Notes: a model not told the origin generated them from the letters alone. Counted from the first letter of the stretch, positions 53,287 through 62,828 are shown. The stretch is 64,000 nt of DNA from JAXGOI01 sp040767605 (GCA_040767605.1 JAXGOI010000001.1:682001-746000), one strand, 5' to 3'. Program-made: numbers and translations.

Positions 53287-53826
53287 ATGAAAGAATTAAA
53301 AGGCACAAAAACAGAAGCTAATTTAATGGCCGCTTTTGCCGGCGAATCTCAGGCCAGGAATAAGTACACCTTTTACGCCTCCAAGGCAAAAAAAGAAGGC
53401 TATGAGCAAATTGCGGCTTTATTTACAGAAACCGCCAATAATGAAAAGGAACATGCCAAAATTTGGTTTAAGCTTTTATATGACGGTGTTCCCGATACCC
53501 TTGCCAATTTAAAAGATGCCGCCGCTGGAGAAAACTATGAATGGACAGATATGTACGCTAATTTTGCCAAAGATGCCGCAGCGGAAGGCTTTACAGAAAT
53601 AGCCGCCCTTTTTGAAGGGGTTGCAAAAATAGAAAAAGAGCATGAAGACAGATTTTTAGCCCTTCTTGATAATATTGAAAAGGGCACCGTTTTTGCCAGA
53701 GCTCAAAAAGTTACCTGGCAGTGCGCTAATTGCGGCCATTTGCATATAGGTACTTCGGCCCCCGAGCTTTGCCCGGTTTGCGATCATCCCCAGGCTCATT
53801 TCCAAATTTTAGCTAAAAACTATTAA
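53287..53826 (+). CDS. rbr: Rubrerythrin
   Basis: Rubrerythrin reduces hydrogen peroxide in anaerobes. The 179-residue protein has a ferritin-like diiron domain (about 1-135) with FAGESQARNKYTFYA and NNEKEHAKIWFKLL, then EIAALFEGVAKIEKEHEDRF. These supply the Glu and His ligands. A rubredoxin-like C-terminus (about 140-179) binds one iron through WQCANCGH and ELCPVCDHP. All iron ligands are present. It is a single gene with a strong GGAGGAG ribosome-binding site and a terminator. Confidence 0.97.
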   Translation: MKELKGTKTEANLMAAFAGESQARNKYTFYASKAKKEGYEQIAALFTETANNEKEHAKIWFKLLYDGVPDTLANLKDAAAGENYEWTDMYANFAKDAAAEGFTEIAALFEGVAKIEKEHEDRFLALLDNIEKGTVFARAQKVTWQCANCGHLHIGTSAPELCPVCDHPQAHFQILAKNY

Positions 53827-53838
53827 GTATAATTTTAT

Positions 53839-53870
53839 GCGCCGCGCCGTAGTTTAGCGCGGCGCTTTTT
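53839..53870 (+). terminator. Terminator of rubrerythrin
   Basis: The 9-bp GC stem GCGCCGCGC/GCGCGGCGC is followed by TTTTT. Confidence 0.93.
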
Positions 53871-53944
53871 GCATTTTTAAAAGCAGCTATTTGCAGCCTA
53901 AATTATTAATTTAGTTTTTTTGTTGTTTTTTAACCATATAGTCT

Positions 53945-53972
53945 TTGCTTTTACATGTATACATGATAGAAT
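53945..53972 (+). promoter_or_regulatory. Candidate promoter of the V-ATPase operon
   Basis: TTGCTT (53945-53950) and TAGAAT (53967-53972) have 16 bp spacing. The palindrome ACATGTATACATG lies in the spacer. A second possible -10 (TTAAAAT) lies near 54031. Confidence 0.4.
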
Positions 53973-54081
53973 TTCATTATGTATTTATTTTTCTAAGAAT
54001 AAGCGTTATTTTCCGTTTTCTTATTTTTATGTTAAAATATCCTCAAACACCGTTAAATTCAAATAAAGGCTGGTGAAAATA

Positions 54082-54396
54082 ATGTCCCTCGCTGCAATTG
54101 AAAGTGTAACTTCCGCTGAAAAGCAAGCCGAAGAAATAAAGCAAAATGCCCGGGCCGAGGCCGGGCAAATAATTGAAGCCGCTCATAAGCAAGGCAAAGA
54201 ATTTATAGATGCGGCAAAAAATAAGGCCCAGGCGGAAATTGCCCTGATGGAAAAGGATATTCTGGCTAAGGCACAGGCCAAATCAGAAAAAACAGCCGAA
54301 AATACTGCCGGCTTCTGCAGGGAGCTTAAAGAAAAGGGTGAAAGCCGTCTTCAGGAGGCAGTTTCAATTATTGTCGGAAGGGTAGTGAATGAATAA
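54082..54396 (+). CDS. V/A-type ATPase peripheral-stalk subunit G/H
   Basis: The 104-residue protein is a long coiled coil, rich in Ala, Glu and Lys (EKQAEEIKQNARAEAGQII and onward). It matches subunit G/H (AhaH type), which pairs with subunit E in the peripheral stalk. I use the ATG at 54082. A GTG three codons upstream is possible. Its stop codon overlaps the start of the next gene (TAATG), so the two are translationally coupled. Confidence 0.85.
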   Translation: MSLAAIESVTSAEKQAEEIKQNARAEAGQIIEAAHKQGKEFIDAAKNKAQAEIALMEKDILAKAQAKSEKTAENTAGFCRELKEKGESRLQEAVSIIVGRVVNE

Positions 54397-56354
54397 TGGC
54401 AATCGTCAAAATGCGGCGCTTGCGGCTACTTGCCCCTTCCCGGGTTAAAGGCCCCTTACTTAAAGAATTAAGTAATTATGGCTGCGTTGAAATTGAAAGC
54501 GGAGATAAGTTTTTAGGGGATGAGAACCTTCAAAACCTGAAAGCTCTTTTGCAGCCCCCCCAGGACGATACCGCAAATACCTGGGCCAAGCTTAATGAAA
54601 TAAACGCTTCTTTGACGGCGCTGAATAAATTCGCCCCGGAAAAGAAGCCGTTTTTTGAACCAAAGCCCTCGATTTCTCTTACAGACCTTTATAACCCGGA
54701 AAGAAGGGCAACGGCCTTAGCCGCGGCTGAAGAAATTAATGCCTGCAGCAGAGAAATTAATTCCCTTTTAAGCGAAGAAAGCAGGCTGGAGGCTAAAAAG
54801 CTTTCCCTTCTCCCCTGGGAAGAATTGGAGCTGCCCTTAAACTTTACAGGGGGCAGCAGCTACAGGCATACTCTTGGAGTTTGTCCTTCTGTAAATTCTT
54901 TTGAGGATTTGCTTTCCGCCTTAGAAGAAATTAAAGAATGCCAGCTAAACCATATAAGCTCCGACCGCAATCAGCATTATCTTTCTTTTATCTGCCATTG
55001 CGATAGCCTGGATAAGGCCATGGAAGCCCTGAAAAGCAAGGGGTTTTCAGGTATTTCCTTTAAGGATATTGAAGGCAGCGCAAAAGAAAATATTTCTGCC
55101 GTGGAAAGCCGCCTTGCTGAAAGCGCGCTAAAAAGAGAGGCTCTGGCCGGGGAAATACTGGCCAAAAGCGGCAAAAGAGCCCTTTTAGAGCAAACCCAAG
55201 ACAGCCTGACTTTAGAAAACACCCGGGAAAAGATTCTCTCCTCCCAGGGGGGTACAAAAGAAACCACCTATATGCAGGGCTGGATACCAAATACAGAAGA
55301 AGAAAAAATTACAGATGTTCTTAAAAAACAGGGCTGCGCTTATGAATTTTCCGACCCCCAAGAGGGGGAAGAGCCCCCGGTGCTTTTAAAAAATTCCCGG
55401 CTGGCTTCGCCTTTTGGCGCCATAACCGAGCTTTACGGCCTGCCGGGGTACACTACTATTGTAGACCCCACCCCTTTTGTGGCGTTTTTCTTCTTCCTCT
55501 TTTTCGGCATGATGCTCTCTGATGCCGCCTATGGCTTAATTCTTGCCTCCTTAACCTTATTTTACTTAAAGAAAGCTCAGCCAACAGGCGCTACCCGAAG
55601 ATTTATTCTCGTTGCCTTTTTCGTCGGCCTTTCCGCCCTTGGCTGGGGAGCAATTTTCGGCAGCTGGTTTGGGGATGTGATACCCGCTCTTTCCGTATTT
55701 ACCACAGGGCAAAGAATAAATATACCCTTTGTTTTTGACCCCTTGGCGGAACCTATGAAAATGCTGATTCTCTCTTTATCCCTAGGGGTTATCCACCTCT
55801 TTATAGGTATGGGGATTGGAGCCTACCGCCTTATTAAACAGGGCTACCTTTGGGATGCTGTTTTTGATATCGGTTTTTGGTACCTGATTATCGGCGGCCT
55901 GATTTTAGCCCTTTTAGGCTTTAATCCCGGCCTTTATATTGCCTTATTTGGGGCTTTGGGTGTTCTTTTTACAGCCGGGCGCCATAAAAGAAATATTTTA
56001 GGCAAGCTGATTGGGGGTTTGGGAGCCCTTTACGGGGTTACCTCTTATTTATCGGATATACTCTCATATTCCAGGCTTATGGCTTTAGGCCTTGCCACCG
56101 GGGTTGTGGCCTCGGTTGTTAACACTATGGGAACTTTAGCCGGTAATGGGGCTTTAGGCTGGGTTTTGTTTATCCTCGTATTTTTAGTGGGGCAAACCTT
56201 TAATTTAGCCATTAACCTTTTAGGGGCGTTTGTACATACCTGCCGCCTCCAGTATGTTGAGTTTTTCGGCAAGTTTTTTGAAGGGGGAGGCCAGGCCTTT
56301 AACCCTCTTAAGAATAAAACAAAATATATCAGACTCATGAAGGAGGAAAATTAA
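54396..56354 (+). CDS. ntpI: V/A-type ATPase subunit I (a-subunit)
   Basis: This is the stator membrane subunit that carries the ion half-channels. The 652-residue protein has a cytoplasmic N-terminal half (about 1-340) with coiled-coil segments. A membrane half with seven or eight helices follows. Signatures are PSRVKGPLLKELSNYGCVEI, then SPFGAITELYGLPGYTTIVDPTPFVAFFFFLFFGMMLSDAAYG (in two pieces), and the conserved helix with SYLSDILSYSRLMALGLATG, which holds the arginine facing the rotor. It follows subunit G/H with a one-base overlap. Confidence 0.95.
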   Translation: MAIVKMRRLRLLAPSRVKGPLLKELSNYGCVEIESGDKFLGDENLQNLKALLQPPQDDTANTWAKLNEINASLTALNKFAPEKKPFFEPKPSISLTDLYNPERRATALAAAEEINACSREINSLLSEESRLEAKKLSLLPWEELELPLNFTGGSSYRHTLGVCPSVNSFEDLLSALEEIKECQLNHISSDRNQHYLSFICHCDSLDKAMEALKSKGFSGISFKDIEGSAKENISAVESRLAESALKREALAGEILAKSGKRALLEQTQDSLTLENTREKILSSQGGTKETTYMQGWIPNTEEEKITDVLKKQGCAYEFSDPQEGEEPPVLLKNSRLASPFGAITELYGLPGYTTIVDPTPFVAFFFFLFFGMMLSDAAYGLILASLTLFYLKKAQPTGATRRFILVAFFVGLSALGWGAIFGSWFGDVIPALSVFTTGQRINIPFVFDPLAEPMKMLILSLSLGVIHLFIGMGIGAYRLIKQGYLWDAVFDIGFWYLIIGGLILALLGFNPGLYIALFGALGVLFTAGRHKRNILGKLIGGLGALYGVTSYLSDILSYSRLMALGLATGVVASVVNTMGTLAGNGALGWVLFILVFLVGQTFNLAINLLGAFVHTCRLQYVEFFGKFFEGGGQAFNPLKNKTKYIRLMKEEN

Positions 56355-56846
56355 ATGGATTGGCTTTTTTCTATTTTTAACGGTACCGCGCTTGCGATAT
56401 TAGGAGCTGCCTTAGCCGCCGGTTTAGCCGGAGCAGGCTCTGCCCTTGGGGTAGGGATTGCCGGCGAAGCCGCCGCCGGGGTTTTAACCGAGGATTCCGG
56501 CAAATTCGGCCAGACTTTGCTTTTACAGGCTTTACCTGGCACACAGGGGATTTACGGCCTTTTGGTAGCCTTTTTAATTCTGAATAATATCGGGATTTTC
56601 GGCGTTTCAAAAGATATTACAACTGCTCAGGGTTTTATGTATTTAGCTTCCGCCCTTCCCATTGCCATAGCGGGTTATTTTTCCGGTATCGCTCAGGGCA
56701 GAGCCTCCGCGGCCTCCATGGGGATTATTGCCAAAAAACCTGAAGAGCTGGCAAAAGCCATGCTTTACCCCGCCATGGTTGAAACCTATGCGGTGCTTGC
56801 CTTATTGATTTCCATTTTAATGCTCTCCAATGTCCCCGGTATTTAA
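56355..56846 (+). CDS. ntpK: V/A-type ATPase rotor subunit K, sodium-type
   Basis: The 163-residue protein has four helices, the duplicated 16-kDa form of the rotor-ring subunit. The sodium-binding residues known from Enterococcus hirae NtpK are all present in matching context: LLLQALPGTQGIYG (Leu, Thr and Gln), then GIAQGRASAAS (Gln) and PAMVETYAVL (the essential Glu). This points to Na+ rather than H+ transport. The gene begins directly after the ntpI stop. Confidence 0.95.
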   Translation: MDWLFSIFNGTALAILGAALAAGLAGAGSALGVGIAGEAAAGVLTEDSGKFGQTLLLQALPGTQGIYGLLVAFLILNNIGIFGVSKDITTAQGFMYLASALPIAIAGYFSGIAQGRASAASMGIIAKKPEELAKAMLYPAMVETYAVLALLISILMLSNVPGI

Positions 56847-56884
56847 GCATTTTTAAGCTAAAATAAGCAAAAGGATGTGCCCAA

Positions 56885-57496
56885 ATGAACGGCATTGAAA
56901 ATATTACCAATAAAATCCTGTCCGATGCCAAAAACCAGGCTCAGGAGATTTTAACCCAGGCTCAAAAAGGAGCCGGGGAAATTACCCGCCGTTATCAGGA
57001 AGAGGCCGAGAAAGAAGGCAACCGCCTGCTTGAAAACTTCCGCAAAAGCGCGGCCAATAAAGAAACCCGCTTAAGCTCCGTTGCGGAGCTGGAGGGGAGA
57101 AAACAAATCCTCGGGGCAAAGCAGGAGTTAATCGGGCGGGCTTTTAATAAAGCTCTGGAAGAATTGCTTTCTTTGCCTGAAGAAAAATACTTAGCCCTCC
57201 TTTGCAAACTTGCGGCAGACGCCTCCCAAAGTTTTAGCGAGGCCATTATTCTCTCCCCTAAAGATAAAGATAAATACGGGGAAAAAGTAGCCGCCGGAGC
57301 CAATGAGCTTTTGGTTAAAAGCCAAAAAGCCCAAAAGGGAAAAGCGGCCCTGACCCTGGCCGAAGAAAGCAGAAATATTGCCGGGGGGCTGCTTTTAAAA
57401 GACGGGAATATTGAAATAAACTGCACTTTAGAAACTAAAATAAGTATGCTTAAAGAAGGCCTCTCTATGGATATAGCCAAAGTGCTGTTTAATTAA
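56885..57496 (+). CDS. ntpE: V/A-type ATPase peripheral-stalk subunit E
   Basis: The 203-residue protein has the E-subunit layout: a long N-terminal coiled coil (about 1-100, starting NGIENITNKILSDAKNQAQE) and a C-terminal globular domain with SPKDKDKYGEKV and NIAGGLLLKDGNIEINCTLE. It pairs with subunit G/H to form the stalk and contacts the catalytic head. A small hairpin separates it from the next gene. Confidence 0.9.
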   Translation: MNGIENITNKILSDAKNQAQEILTQAQKGAGEITRRYQEEAEKEGNRLLENFRKSAANKETRLSSVAELEGRKQILGAKQELIGRAFNKALEELLSLPEEKYLALLCKLAADASQSFSEAIILSPKDKDKYGEKVAAGANELLVKSQKAQKGKAALTLAEESRNIAGGLLLKDGNIEINCTLETKISMLKEGLSMDIAKVLFN

Positions 57497-57505
57497 AGGC
57501 CAAGG

Positions 57506-57525
57506 GCCGGCTAAAAAAAGCCGGC
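57506..57525 (+). other. Small hairpin between ntpE and ntpC
   Basis: The inverted repeat GCCGGC...GCCGGC has an A-rich loop just before the ribosome-binding site of ntpC. It lacks a T-run, so it is not a terminator. It might adjust the amount of the downstream subunits. Confidence 0.4.
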
Positions 57526-57541
57526 TGAAAAGGAGCCAGCT

Positions 57542-58543
57542 ATGAAGAATACCTTTAAGGATATAGATTATTTATATTCCAGCTCAAGACTGCGCTGCCT
57601 GGAAAGGAAGCTCCTTACCCGGGAGCGTATGGAAAGAATGTGCGAGGCTAAAACCAATGATGATGCCGTTAAGGTTTTGGAGGAATGCAATTACCCGGAA
57701 TTCTCCCCCCAAAGCCTGGCGGATGTGGAAAATATCCTTGCCCTTGAAAGGCAAAAAACTTTTAAGCTTTTAGAATCCATCTCCCCGGATAAGCGCCTGG
57801 TGGATATATTTAAAATTAAATATGATTATCATAATCTCAAGGTAATTATCAAGGGAGAGCAGGCCAATGAGGATTATACCTTCCTCCTTTCCCCCTGCGG
57901 CCGTTTTCCGGCAAATCAGCTTATTGAAATGCTGAGGGAGAATTCCTTTGCCGGGATGCCTCCGATTTTAAGCCGGGCCGTAAGGGAAGGCAAAGAAGTT
58001 TTGGGCCGTACCGGAGACCCTCAGGCTGGGGATTTTATTTTAGACAAAGCCTGTTATACTGAAATGCTGGGTTTAGCCAAAGAATTTAACAGGCCCTTTG
58101 TTTTAGGTTATGTGCAATTATTAATAGATTGCATAAATTTGCGCTCCGCGGTAAGAGCCCGCCGTATGGGCAGGGGGCCGGATTTTCTGAAACAAAGCCT
58201 GATTCCCGGGGGTAAATTCCCCCTTACACGCTTTATGGGGGATATTTCAGGGGATTATCTTGAATCTCTTTATCATTCCACCCCTCTGGAGCAAGCGGCA
58301 GAGGCCGGAGCTGCGGCTTTAAGAAATGAAGGCAGCCTTGCTCAAATAGATTTACAATGCGATAATGCTATAAACGCTTATTTAAAGGATGCCAAATATA
58401 TTGCCTTTGGCGAGCAGCCCCTTATTGCCTATGCCGCGGCAAAGGAAGCGGAGCTAACCGCCGTAAGAACCATTATGGCGGGAAGGTTTGGGGATTTACC
58501 ATCCAAAACTATTAAAGAAAGGTTAAGGGAAGCCTATGTATAA
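57542..58543 (+). CDS. ntpC: V/A-type ATPase subunit C (d-subunit)
   Basis: The 333-residue protein belongs to the AC39/subunit d family, the socket connecting the central axle to the membrane ring. It is all-helical. Recognisable parts are YLYSSSRLRCLERKLLTRER, KIKYDYHNLKVIIKGEQ, and the end AYAAAKEAELTAVRTIMAGR. GGAG lies upstream. Its last codons overlap the start of subunit F by 8 bp. Confidence 0.92.
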   Translation: MKNTFKDIDYLYSSSRLRCLERKLLTRERMERMCEAKTNDDAVKVLEECNYPEFSPQSLADVENILALERQKTFKLLESISPDKRLVDIFKIKYDYHNLKVIIKGEQANEDYTFLLSPCGRFPANQLIEMLRENSFAGMPPILSRAVREGKEVLGRTGDPQAGDFILDKACYTEMLGLAKEFNRPFVLGYVQLLIDCINLRSAVRARRMGRGPDFLKQSLIPGGKFPLTRFMGDISGDYLESLYHSTPLEQAAEAGAAALRNEGSLAQIDLQCDNAINAYLKDAKYIAFGEQPLIAYAAAKEAELTAVRTIMAGRFGDLPSKTIKERLREAYV

Positions 58544-58853
58544 AATTGCCGTTCTCGGCGACAGAGAAAGCATACTGGGCTTTAAGGCTCTGGGGCTTGA
58601 GGTTCACTTTGCGGAAGAAGCCTGCCGGGCCAAAGCTGTTTTACGCCGCCTGGCAAAGGAAAACTATGCCGTAATTTACCTTACGGAGCAATTGGCTTCT
58701 CAAATGGAGGCCGATATAGACCAGTATAAGGATAATACCACCCCGGCGATTATTCTCTTCCCCGGCAAAGGCGGCAGCCTTGGCCTGGGTCTGTCTGGGG
58801 TTCATAAATCTGTTGAAAGAGCCATCGGAGCCGATATTTTAGGGGAGGATTAA
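58536..58853 (+). CDS. ntpF: V/A-type ATPase subunit F
   Basis: The 105-residue protein has the alpha/beta fold of subunit F, part of the central rotor axle: it opens KIAVLGDRESILGFKALGLE, continues YAVIYLTEQLASQME and ends with a G-rich loop and a C-terminal helix. In Enterococcus the corresponding gene is named ntpG. It overlaps ntpC and precedes the catalytic subunit by 119 bp, a gap that contains a short inverted repeat (GGCTTAA/TTAAGCC). Confidence 0.88.
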   Translation: MYKIAVLGDRESILGFKALGLEVHFAEEACRAKAVLRRLAKENYAVIYLTEQLASQMEADIDQYKDNTTPAIILFPGKGGSLGLGLSGVHKSVERAIGADILGED

Positions 58854-58972
58854 GAATACCCTAATAAGAGCCTTATTTTCCAGGGGCTTTTATTATCTTG
58901 GGGGCAGGCTTAAATTAAGCCGCCCGGCCCCGGGGGAATTGCGAAAGGTGCGAAAGGAAGGTTGGTAAGTAA

Positions 58973-60742
58973 ATGAAAACAGGCACTATTATTAAGGTTT
59001 CCGGCCCTCTTATTGTGGCCGAGGGCCTGACCCATGCCAATATGTTTGATGTTGTCCGGGTGGGGAAGGATCGCTTAATCGGCGAAATAATTGAAATGCG
59101 CGGCGGCCTTTCATCTATTCAGGTTTATGAGGAAACCGCCGGCATAGGCCCCGGGGATATAGTTGTAACCACCAATGCTCCTTTATCTGTGGAGCTTGGC
59201 CCCGGCATGATAGAAACCATTTACGACGGCATTCAAAGGCCCCTTGAGGCCATACGGGAAATCTCCGGGAATGTTATTACCCGGGGTATAGATGTTGCGG
59301 CTATTTCTCATGATAAAAAATGGGATTTTAAACCCCGGGTGGAAAAAGGCGCTCAGGTTGCCGCCGGGGATATCCTCGGCACAGTTCAGGAAACCGTTAT
59401 TATCGAGCATAGAATAATGGTTCCCCTGGGTATGGAGGGAACCATTGAAGAAATTTATGCCGGCGAATTTAATGTTACGGAAACCATAGGGCTTTTAAAA
59501 ACAAAAGACGGCGAAATTAAGCCTTTAACCATGATGCAAAAATGGCCGGTACGCAGCGGCCGCCCCTATAAAGAAAAGCTCCCGCCGGATATACCCATGG
59601 TAACCGGGCAAAGGATTATCGATACCCTCTTCCCCCTGGCCAAAGGAGGAACAGCGGCTGTTCCCGGCCCCTTCGGCTCCGGGAAAACCGTGGTTCAGCA
59701 TCAGCTGGCCAAATGGTCCGATGTGGATTTAGTCGTTTATATCGGCTGCGGGGAGCGGGGCAATGAAATGACAGATGTCCTCCGGGAATTCCCCCAATTA
59801 AAGGACCCCCGCACCGGGGAAAGCCTGATGAAAAGAACGGTTTTAATTGCCAATACATCGGATATGCCTGTGGCAGCCCGGGAAGCCTCGGTTTATACCG
59901 GAATTACCATTGCCGAATACTTCCGGGATATGGGCTATCATGTGGCCGTAATTGCGGATTCCACCTCCCGCTGGGCCGAAGCATTAAGAGAAATGTCCGG
60001 CCGTTTGGAGGAAATGCCCGGGGAGGAAGGCTATCCTGCTTATCTCGGCTCCCGTCTGGCTCAGTTTTATGAGCGGGCCGGAAGAATAAAATGTATTGCC
60101 TCTGAAGACAGAGAAGCCTCCCTTACCGCCATCGGGGCTGTTTCGCCCCCCGGGGGGGATATCTCGGAGCCTGTTTGCCAGGCTACCTTAAGGATTGTTA
60201 AAGTCTTTTGGGGGCTGGACAGCTCTTTGGCATATCGCCGTCATTTCCCCGCCATTAACTGGCTGCAAAGCTATTCCCTCTATCTGGATAGGCTCTCCTC
60301 CTGGCTGGATGAAAATGTTAACAGCGAAGTTAAACATAAACGGGCTCAGGCCATGGCTCTTTTGCAGCAGGAAAGCGAATTGGAGGAAATTGTACGCTTA
60401 GTGGGCATAGATGCCCTCTCCGCCGACGACCGCCTGGTTTTAGAAACCGCCCGGATTATACGGGAGGATTTCCTCCAGCAAAATGCCTTCAGCGATACGG
60501 ACTCCTTCTCCTCTCTGGATAAGCAGTTCCGCCTTTTAAGCCTGATACTTGCCTATTTCCAGCTAGCTAAAGAAGCTTTGGCAAAGGGCACTAATATGGA
60601 AAAAGTTTTTCATATTCCGGCCCTGGATAAGCTGGGCCGAGCCAAACATGCCTCACCCGAGGAATACTCTTCCCAGTATAAAGCCTTGGAAGAAGAAATA
60701 ATTGCCGATTTAGAAAAAGCAGCAGCCGGAGGTGAGGAATAA
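58973..60742 (+). CDS. ntpA: V/A-type ATPase catalytic subunit A
   Basis: The 589-residue protein is the nucleotide-hydrolysing subunit. It opens GTIIKVSGPLIVAEGL and has the A-type bulge domain (about 110-185). The P-loop is GPFGSGKTVVQHQLAKW near residue 234. The catalytic region has GCGERGNEMTDVLREFP with the essential Glu, and ADSTSRWAEALREMSGRLEE. SLAYRRHFPAINWLQSYSLY is also typical. Length is normal. The stop codon overlaps the start of subunit B. Confidence 0.98.
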   Translation: MKTGTIIKVSGPLIVAEGLTHANMFDVVRVGKDRLIGEIIEMRGGLSSIQVYEETAGIGPGDIVVTTNAPLSVELGPGMIETIYDGIQRPLEAIREISGNVITRGIDVAAISHDKKWDFKPRVEKGAQVAAGDILGTVQETVIIEHRIMVPLGMEGTIEEIYAGEFNVTETIGLLKTKDGEIKPLTMMQKWPVRSGRPYKEKLPPDIPMVTGQRIIDTLFPLAKGGTAAVPGPFGSGKTVVQHQLAKWSDVDLVVYIGCGERGNEMTDVLREFPQLKDPRTGESLMKRTVLIANTSDMPVAAREASVYTGITIAEYFRDMGYHVAVIADSTSRWAEALREMSGRLEEMPGEEGYPAYLGSRLAQFYERAGRIKCIASEDREASLTAIGAVSPPGGDISEPVCQATLRIVKVFWGLDSSLAYRRHFPAINWLQSYSLYLDRLSSWLDENVNSEVKHKRAQAMALLQQESELEEIVRLVGIDALSADDRLVLETARIIREDFLQQNAFSDTDSFSSLDKQFRLLSLILAYFQLAKEALAKGTNMEKVFHIPALDKLGRAKHASPEEYSSQYKALEEEIIADLEKAAAGGEE

Positions 60743-62118
60743 TGATTAAAGAATACCGTACAATACAAGAGGTTGCCGGCCCTTTAATGCTGGTTAAAGA
60801 TGTTGATAATGTAACCTATGCCGAGCTGGGGGAAATTCAGCTTCAAAACGGGGAAATCCGCCGCTGCAAGGTTTTAGAAATTAACGGCACCACCGCCCTG
60901 GTACAGCTTTTTGAAAGCTCCTCAGGCATTAACCTTGCTCAATCCAAAGTTCGCTTTTTAGGCCATGGCATTGAGCTTGCCGTCTCTGAAGATATGCTGG
61001 GCAGGGTTTTTGACGGTATGGGCCATCCCTCAGACGGCGGGCCGGATATTTTACCCGAGGCTCATTTAGACATTAACGGCCTGCCTATGAACCCCGCCGC
61101 AAGGGATTACCCCTCGGAATTTATTCAAACCGGGGTTTCGGCCATAGACGGCTTAAATACTTTGGTAAGAGGTCAGAAGCTGCCTATTTTCTCCGGCTCC
61201 GGCCTGCCCCATGCTCAGCTGGCGGCCCAAATTGCCCGCCAGGCCAAAGTTTTAGGGGGAGATTCCAAATTTGCCGTTGTTTTTGCCGCCGTGGGGATTA
61301 CCTTTGAAGAAGCCGATTATTTTATTTCCGATTTCAAGCGCACCGGCGCTATTGAAAGAGCGGTTTTATTTATAAATTTAGCCAATGACCCGGCCATTGA
61401 GCGTATAGCCACACCCCGTATGGCTCTTACCGCCGCGGAATACCTGGCCTTTGAAAAGGGCATGCAGGTTTTGGTTATTCTTACGGATATTACAAATTAT
61501 GCCGAAGCCCTGCGCGAAGTCTCAGCCGCCCGTAAAGAGGTTCCCGGGCGCCGGGGCTATCCCGGTTATCTCTATACCGACCTTGCCACAATGTATGAAA
61601 GGGCCGGCCGCCTTTTAGGCAATGAGGGCTCTATTACAATGATTCCTATTCTCTCTATGCCTGAAGATGATAAAACCCACCCCATTCCGGACCTTACAGG
61701 CTATATTACCGAAGGGCAGATTATTCTCTCCCGGGAGCTTTACCGGAAGGATATTAAACCGCCCATTGATGTTTTACCCTCCCTTTCCCGCCTGAAAGAT
61801 AAGGGTATAGGCAAAGGTAAAACCAGAGAAGACCATGCAGATACCATGAATCAGCTTTTTGCCGCCTATGCCAGAGGTAAAGATGCCAAAGAATTAATGA
61901 TTATTTTAGGCGAAGCCGCCTTAACGGATACGGATAAGCTTTATGCTAAATTTGCCGACAGCTTTGAGAAGGAATATGTCTCCCAGGGCTATGATACAGA
62001 CCGCACAATTGAAGAAACCTTGAATCTCGGCTGGGAGCTTCTTTCTATTTTGCCTGTAAGCGAATTAAAGAGAATTAGCCCTGAATATATTGAGAAATAT
62101 TTGCCCAAAAAGGCTTAA
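60742..62118 (+). CDS. ntpB: V/A-type ATPase subunit B
   Basis: The 458-residue non-catalytic subunit alternates with subunit A in the head. It lacks a Walker A box (GSGLPHAQLAAQIARQ in its place), as expected. Other signatures are GVSAIDGLNTLVRGQKLPIF, FVVFAAVGITFEEADYF-like KFAVVFAAVGITFEEADY, and TYAEALREVS-like TNYAEALREVSAARKEVPGRRGYPGYLYTDL (in parts). It starts on the last base of the ntpA stop. Confidence 0.98.
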   Translation: MIKEYRTIQEVAGPLMLVKDVDNVTYAELGEIQLQNGEIRRCKVLEINGTTALVQLFESSSGINLAQSKVRFLGHGIELAVSEDMLGRVFDGMGHPSDGGPDILPEAHLDINGLPMNPAARDYPSEFIQTGVSAIDGLNTLVRGQKLPIFSGSGLPHAQLAAQIARQAKVLGGDSKFAVVFAAVGITFEEADYFISDFKRTGAIERAVLFINLANDPAIERIATPRMALTAAEYLAFEKGMQVLVILTDITNYAEALREVSAARKEVPGRRGYPGYLYTDLATMYERAGRLLGNEGSITMIPILSMPEDDKTHPIPDLTGYITEGQIILSRELYRKDIKPPIDVLPSLSRLKDKGIGKGKTREDHADTMNQLFAAYARGKDAKELMIILGEAALTDTDKLYAKFADSFEKEYVSQGYDTDRTIEETLNLGWELLSILPVSELKRISPEYIEKYLPKKA

Positions 62119-62130
62119 GGGGGTTGGAAA

Positions 62131-62781
62131 ATGACTCGTCTTGCCGTAAACCCAACCCGAATGGAGCTTACACGGCTGAAGAAGCGGCTAAAAACCGCTA
62201 CCCGTGGCCATAAGCTTTTAAAGGATAAACGGGATGAGCTGATGAAGCAGTTTTTAGAAATTGTCCGCCTTAATCAGGAATTGCGCAAAAAGGTGGAAGA
62301 GGCCCTGATAAATGCCCATAAAAGCTTTACTGTGGCCTCGGCTGTAATGTCTCCCGATATTTTAGAGGAATCCCTCCTTTACCCCAAGCAAAGCGTTTCT
62401 GTGGAGATGTCCTTTCAAAATATTATGTCGGTTAATGTGCCGCGCTATAAGTTTTTAACTAAAAGCGACGACCCTGCGGAAATTTACCCTTACGGCTTTG
62501 CCTCCACCTCCGGTGAATTGGATGATGCTCTTTTCTTTCTTTCTCAAACTATGATGGATTTACTCCGTTTGGCGGAGATAGAAAAATCCGCCCAGCTTTT
62601 AGCCCAGGAAATCGAAAAAACCCGCCGCCGGGTTAATGCCCTGGAATATGTTATGATTCCCCAATTAAATGAAACCATTAAATATATAACCATGAAGCTG
62701 GATGAAAACGAAAGGGGTAACCTTACCCGCCTTATGAAGGTTAAGGATATTATTTTAGCCCAGGCCCATAATTATAATTAA
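62131..62781 (+). CDS. ntpD: V/A-type ATPase subunit D
   Basis: The 216-residue protein is the central axle that turns inside the A/B head. It is two long helices: an N-terminal one starting NPTRMELTRLKKRLKTATRG, followed by HKLLKDKRDELMKQFLEIV, and a C-terminal one with EIEKTRRRVNALEYVMIPQL. It is the last gene of the nine-gene operon (G/H, I, K, E, C, F, A, B, D). A strong terminator follows 15 bp behind the stop. Confidence 0.96.
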   Translation: MTRLAVNPTRMELTRLKKRLKTATRGHKLLKDKRDELMKQFLEIVRLNQELRKKVEEALINAHKSFTVASAVMSPDILEESLLYPKQSVSVEMSFQNIMSVNVPRYKFLTKSDDPAEIYPYGFASTSGELDDALFFLSQTMMDLLRLAEIEKSAQLLAQEIEKTRRRVNALEYVMIPQLNETIKYITMKLDENERGNLTRLMKVKDIILAQAHNYN

Positions 62782-62796
62782 AAGCCTTATTTATTA

Positions 62797-62828
62797 AGAG
62801 CGGCGCAATAGCGCCGCTCTTTTATTTT
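62797..62828 (+). terminator. Terminator of the V-ATPase operon
   Basis: The 10-bp stem AGAGCGGCGC/GCGCCGCTCT has loop AATA and is followed by TTTATTTT. Confidence 0.95.

Noticed and set aside
56995..57480. 161-codon minus-strand frame opposite ntpE
   Set aside because: It lies fully inside a recognised V-ATPase gene, and its serine/leucine-rich translation is a typical antisense artefact.
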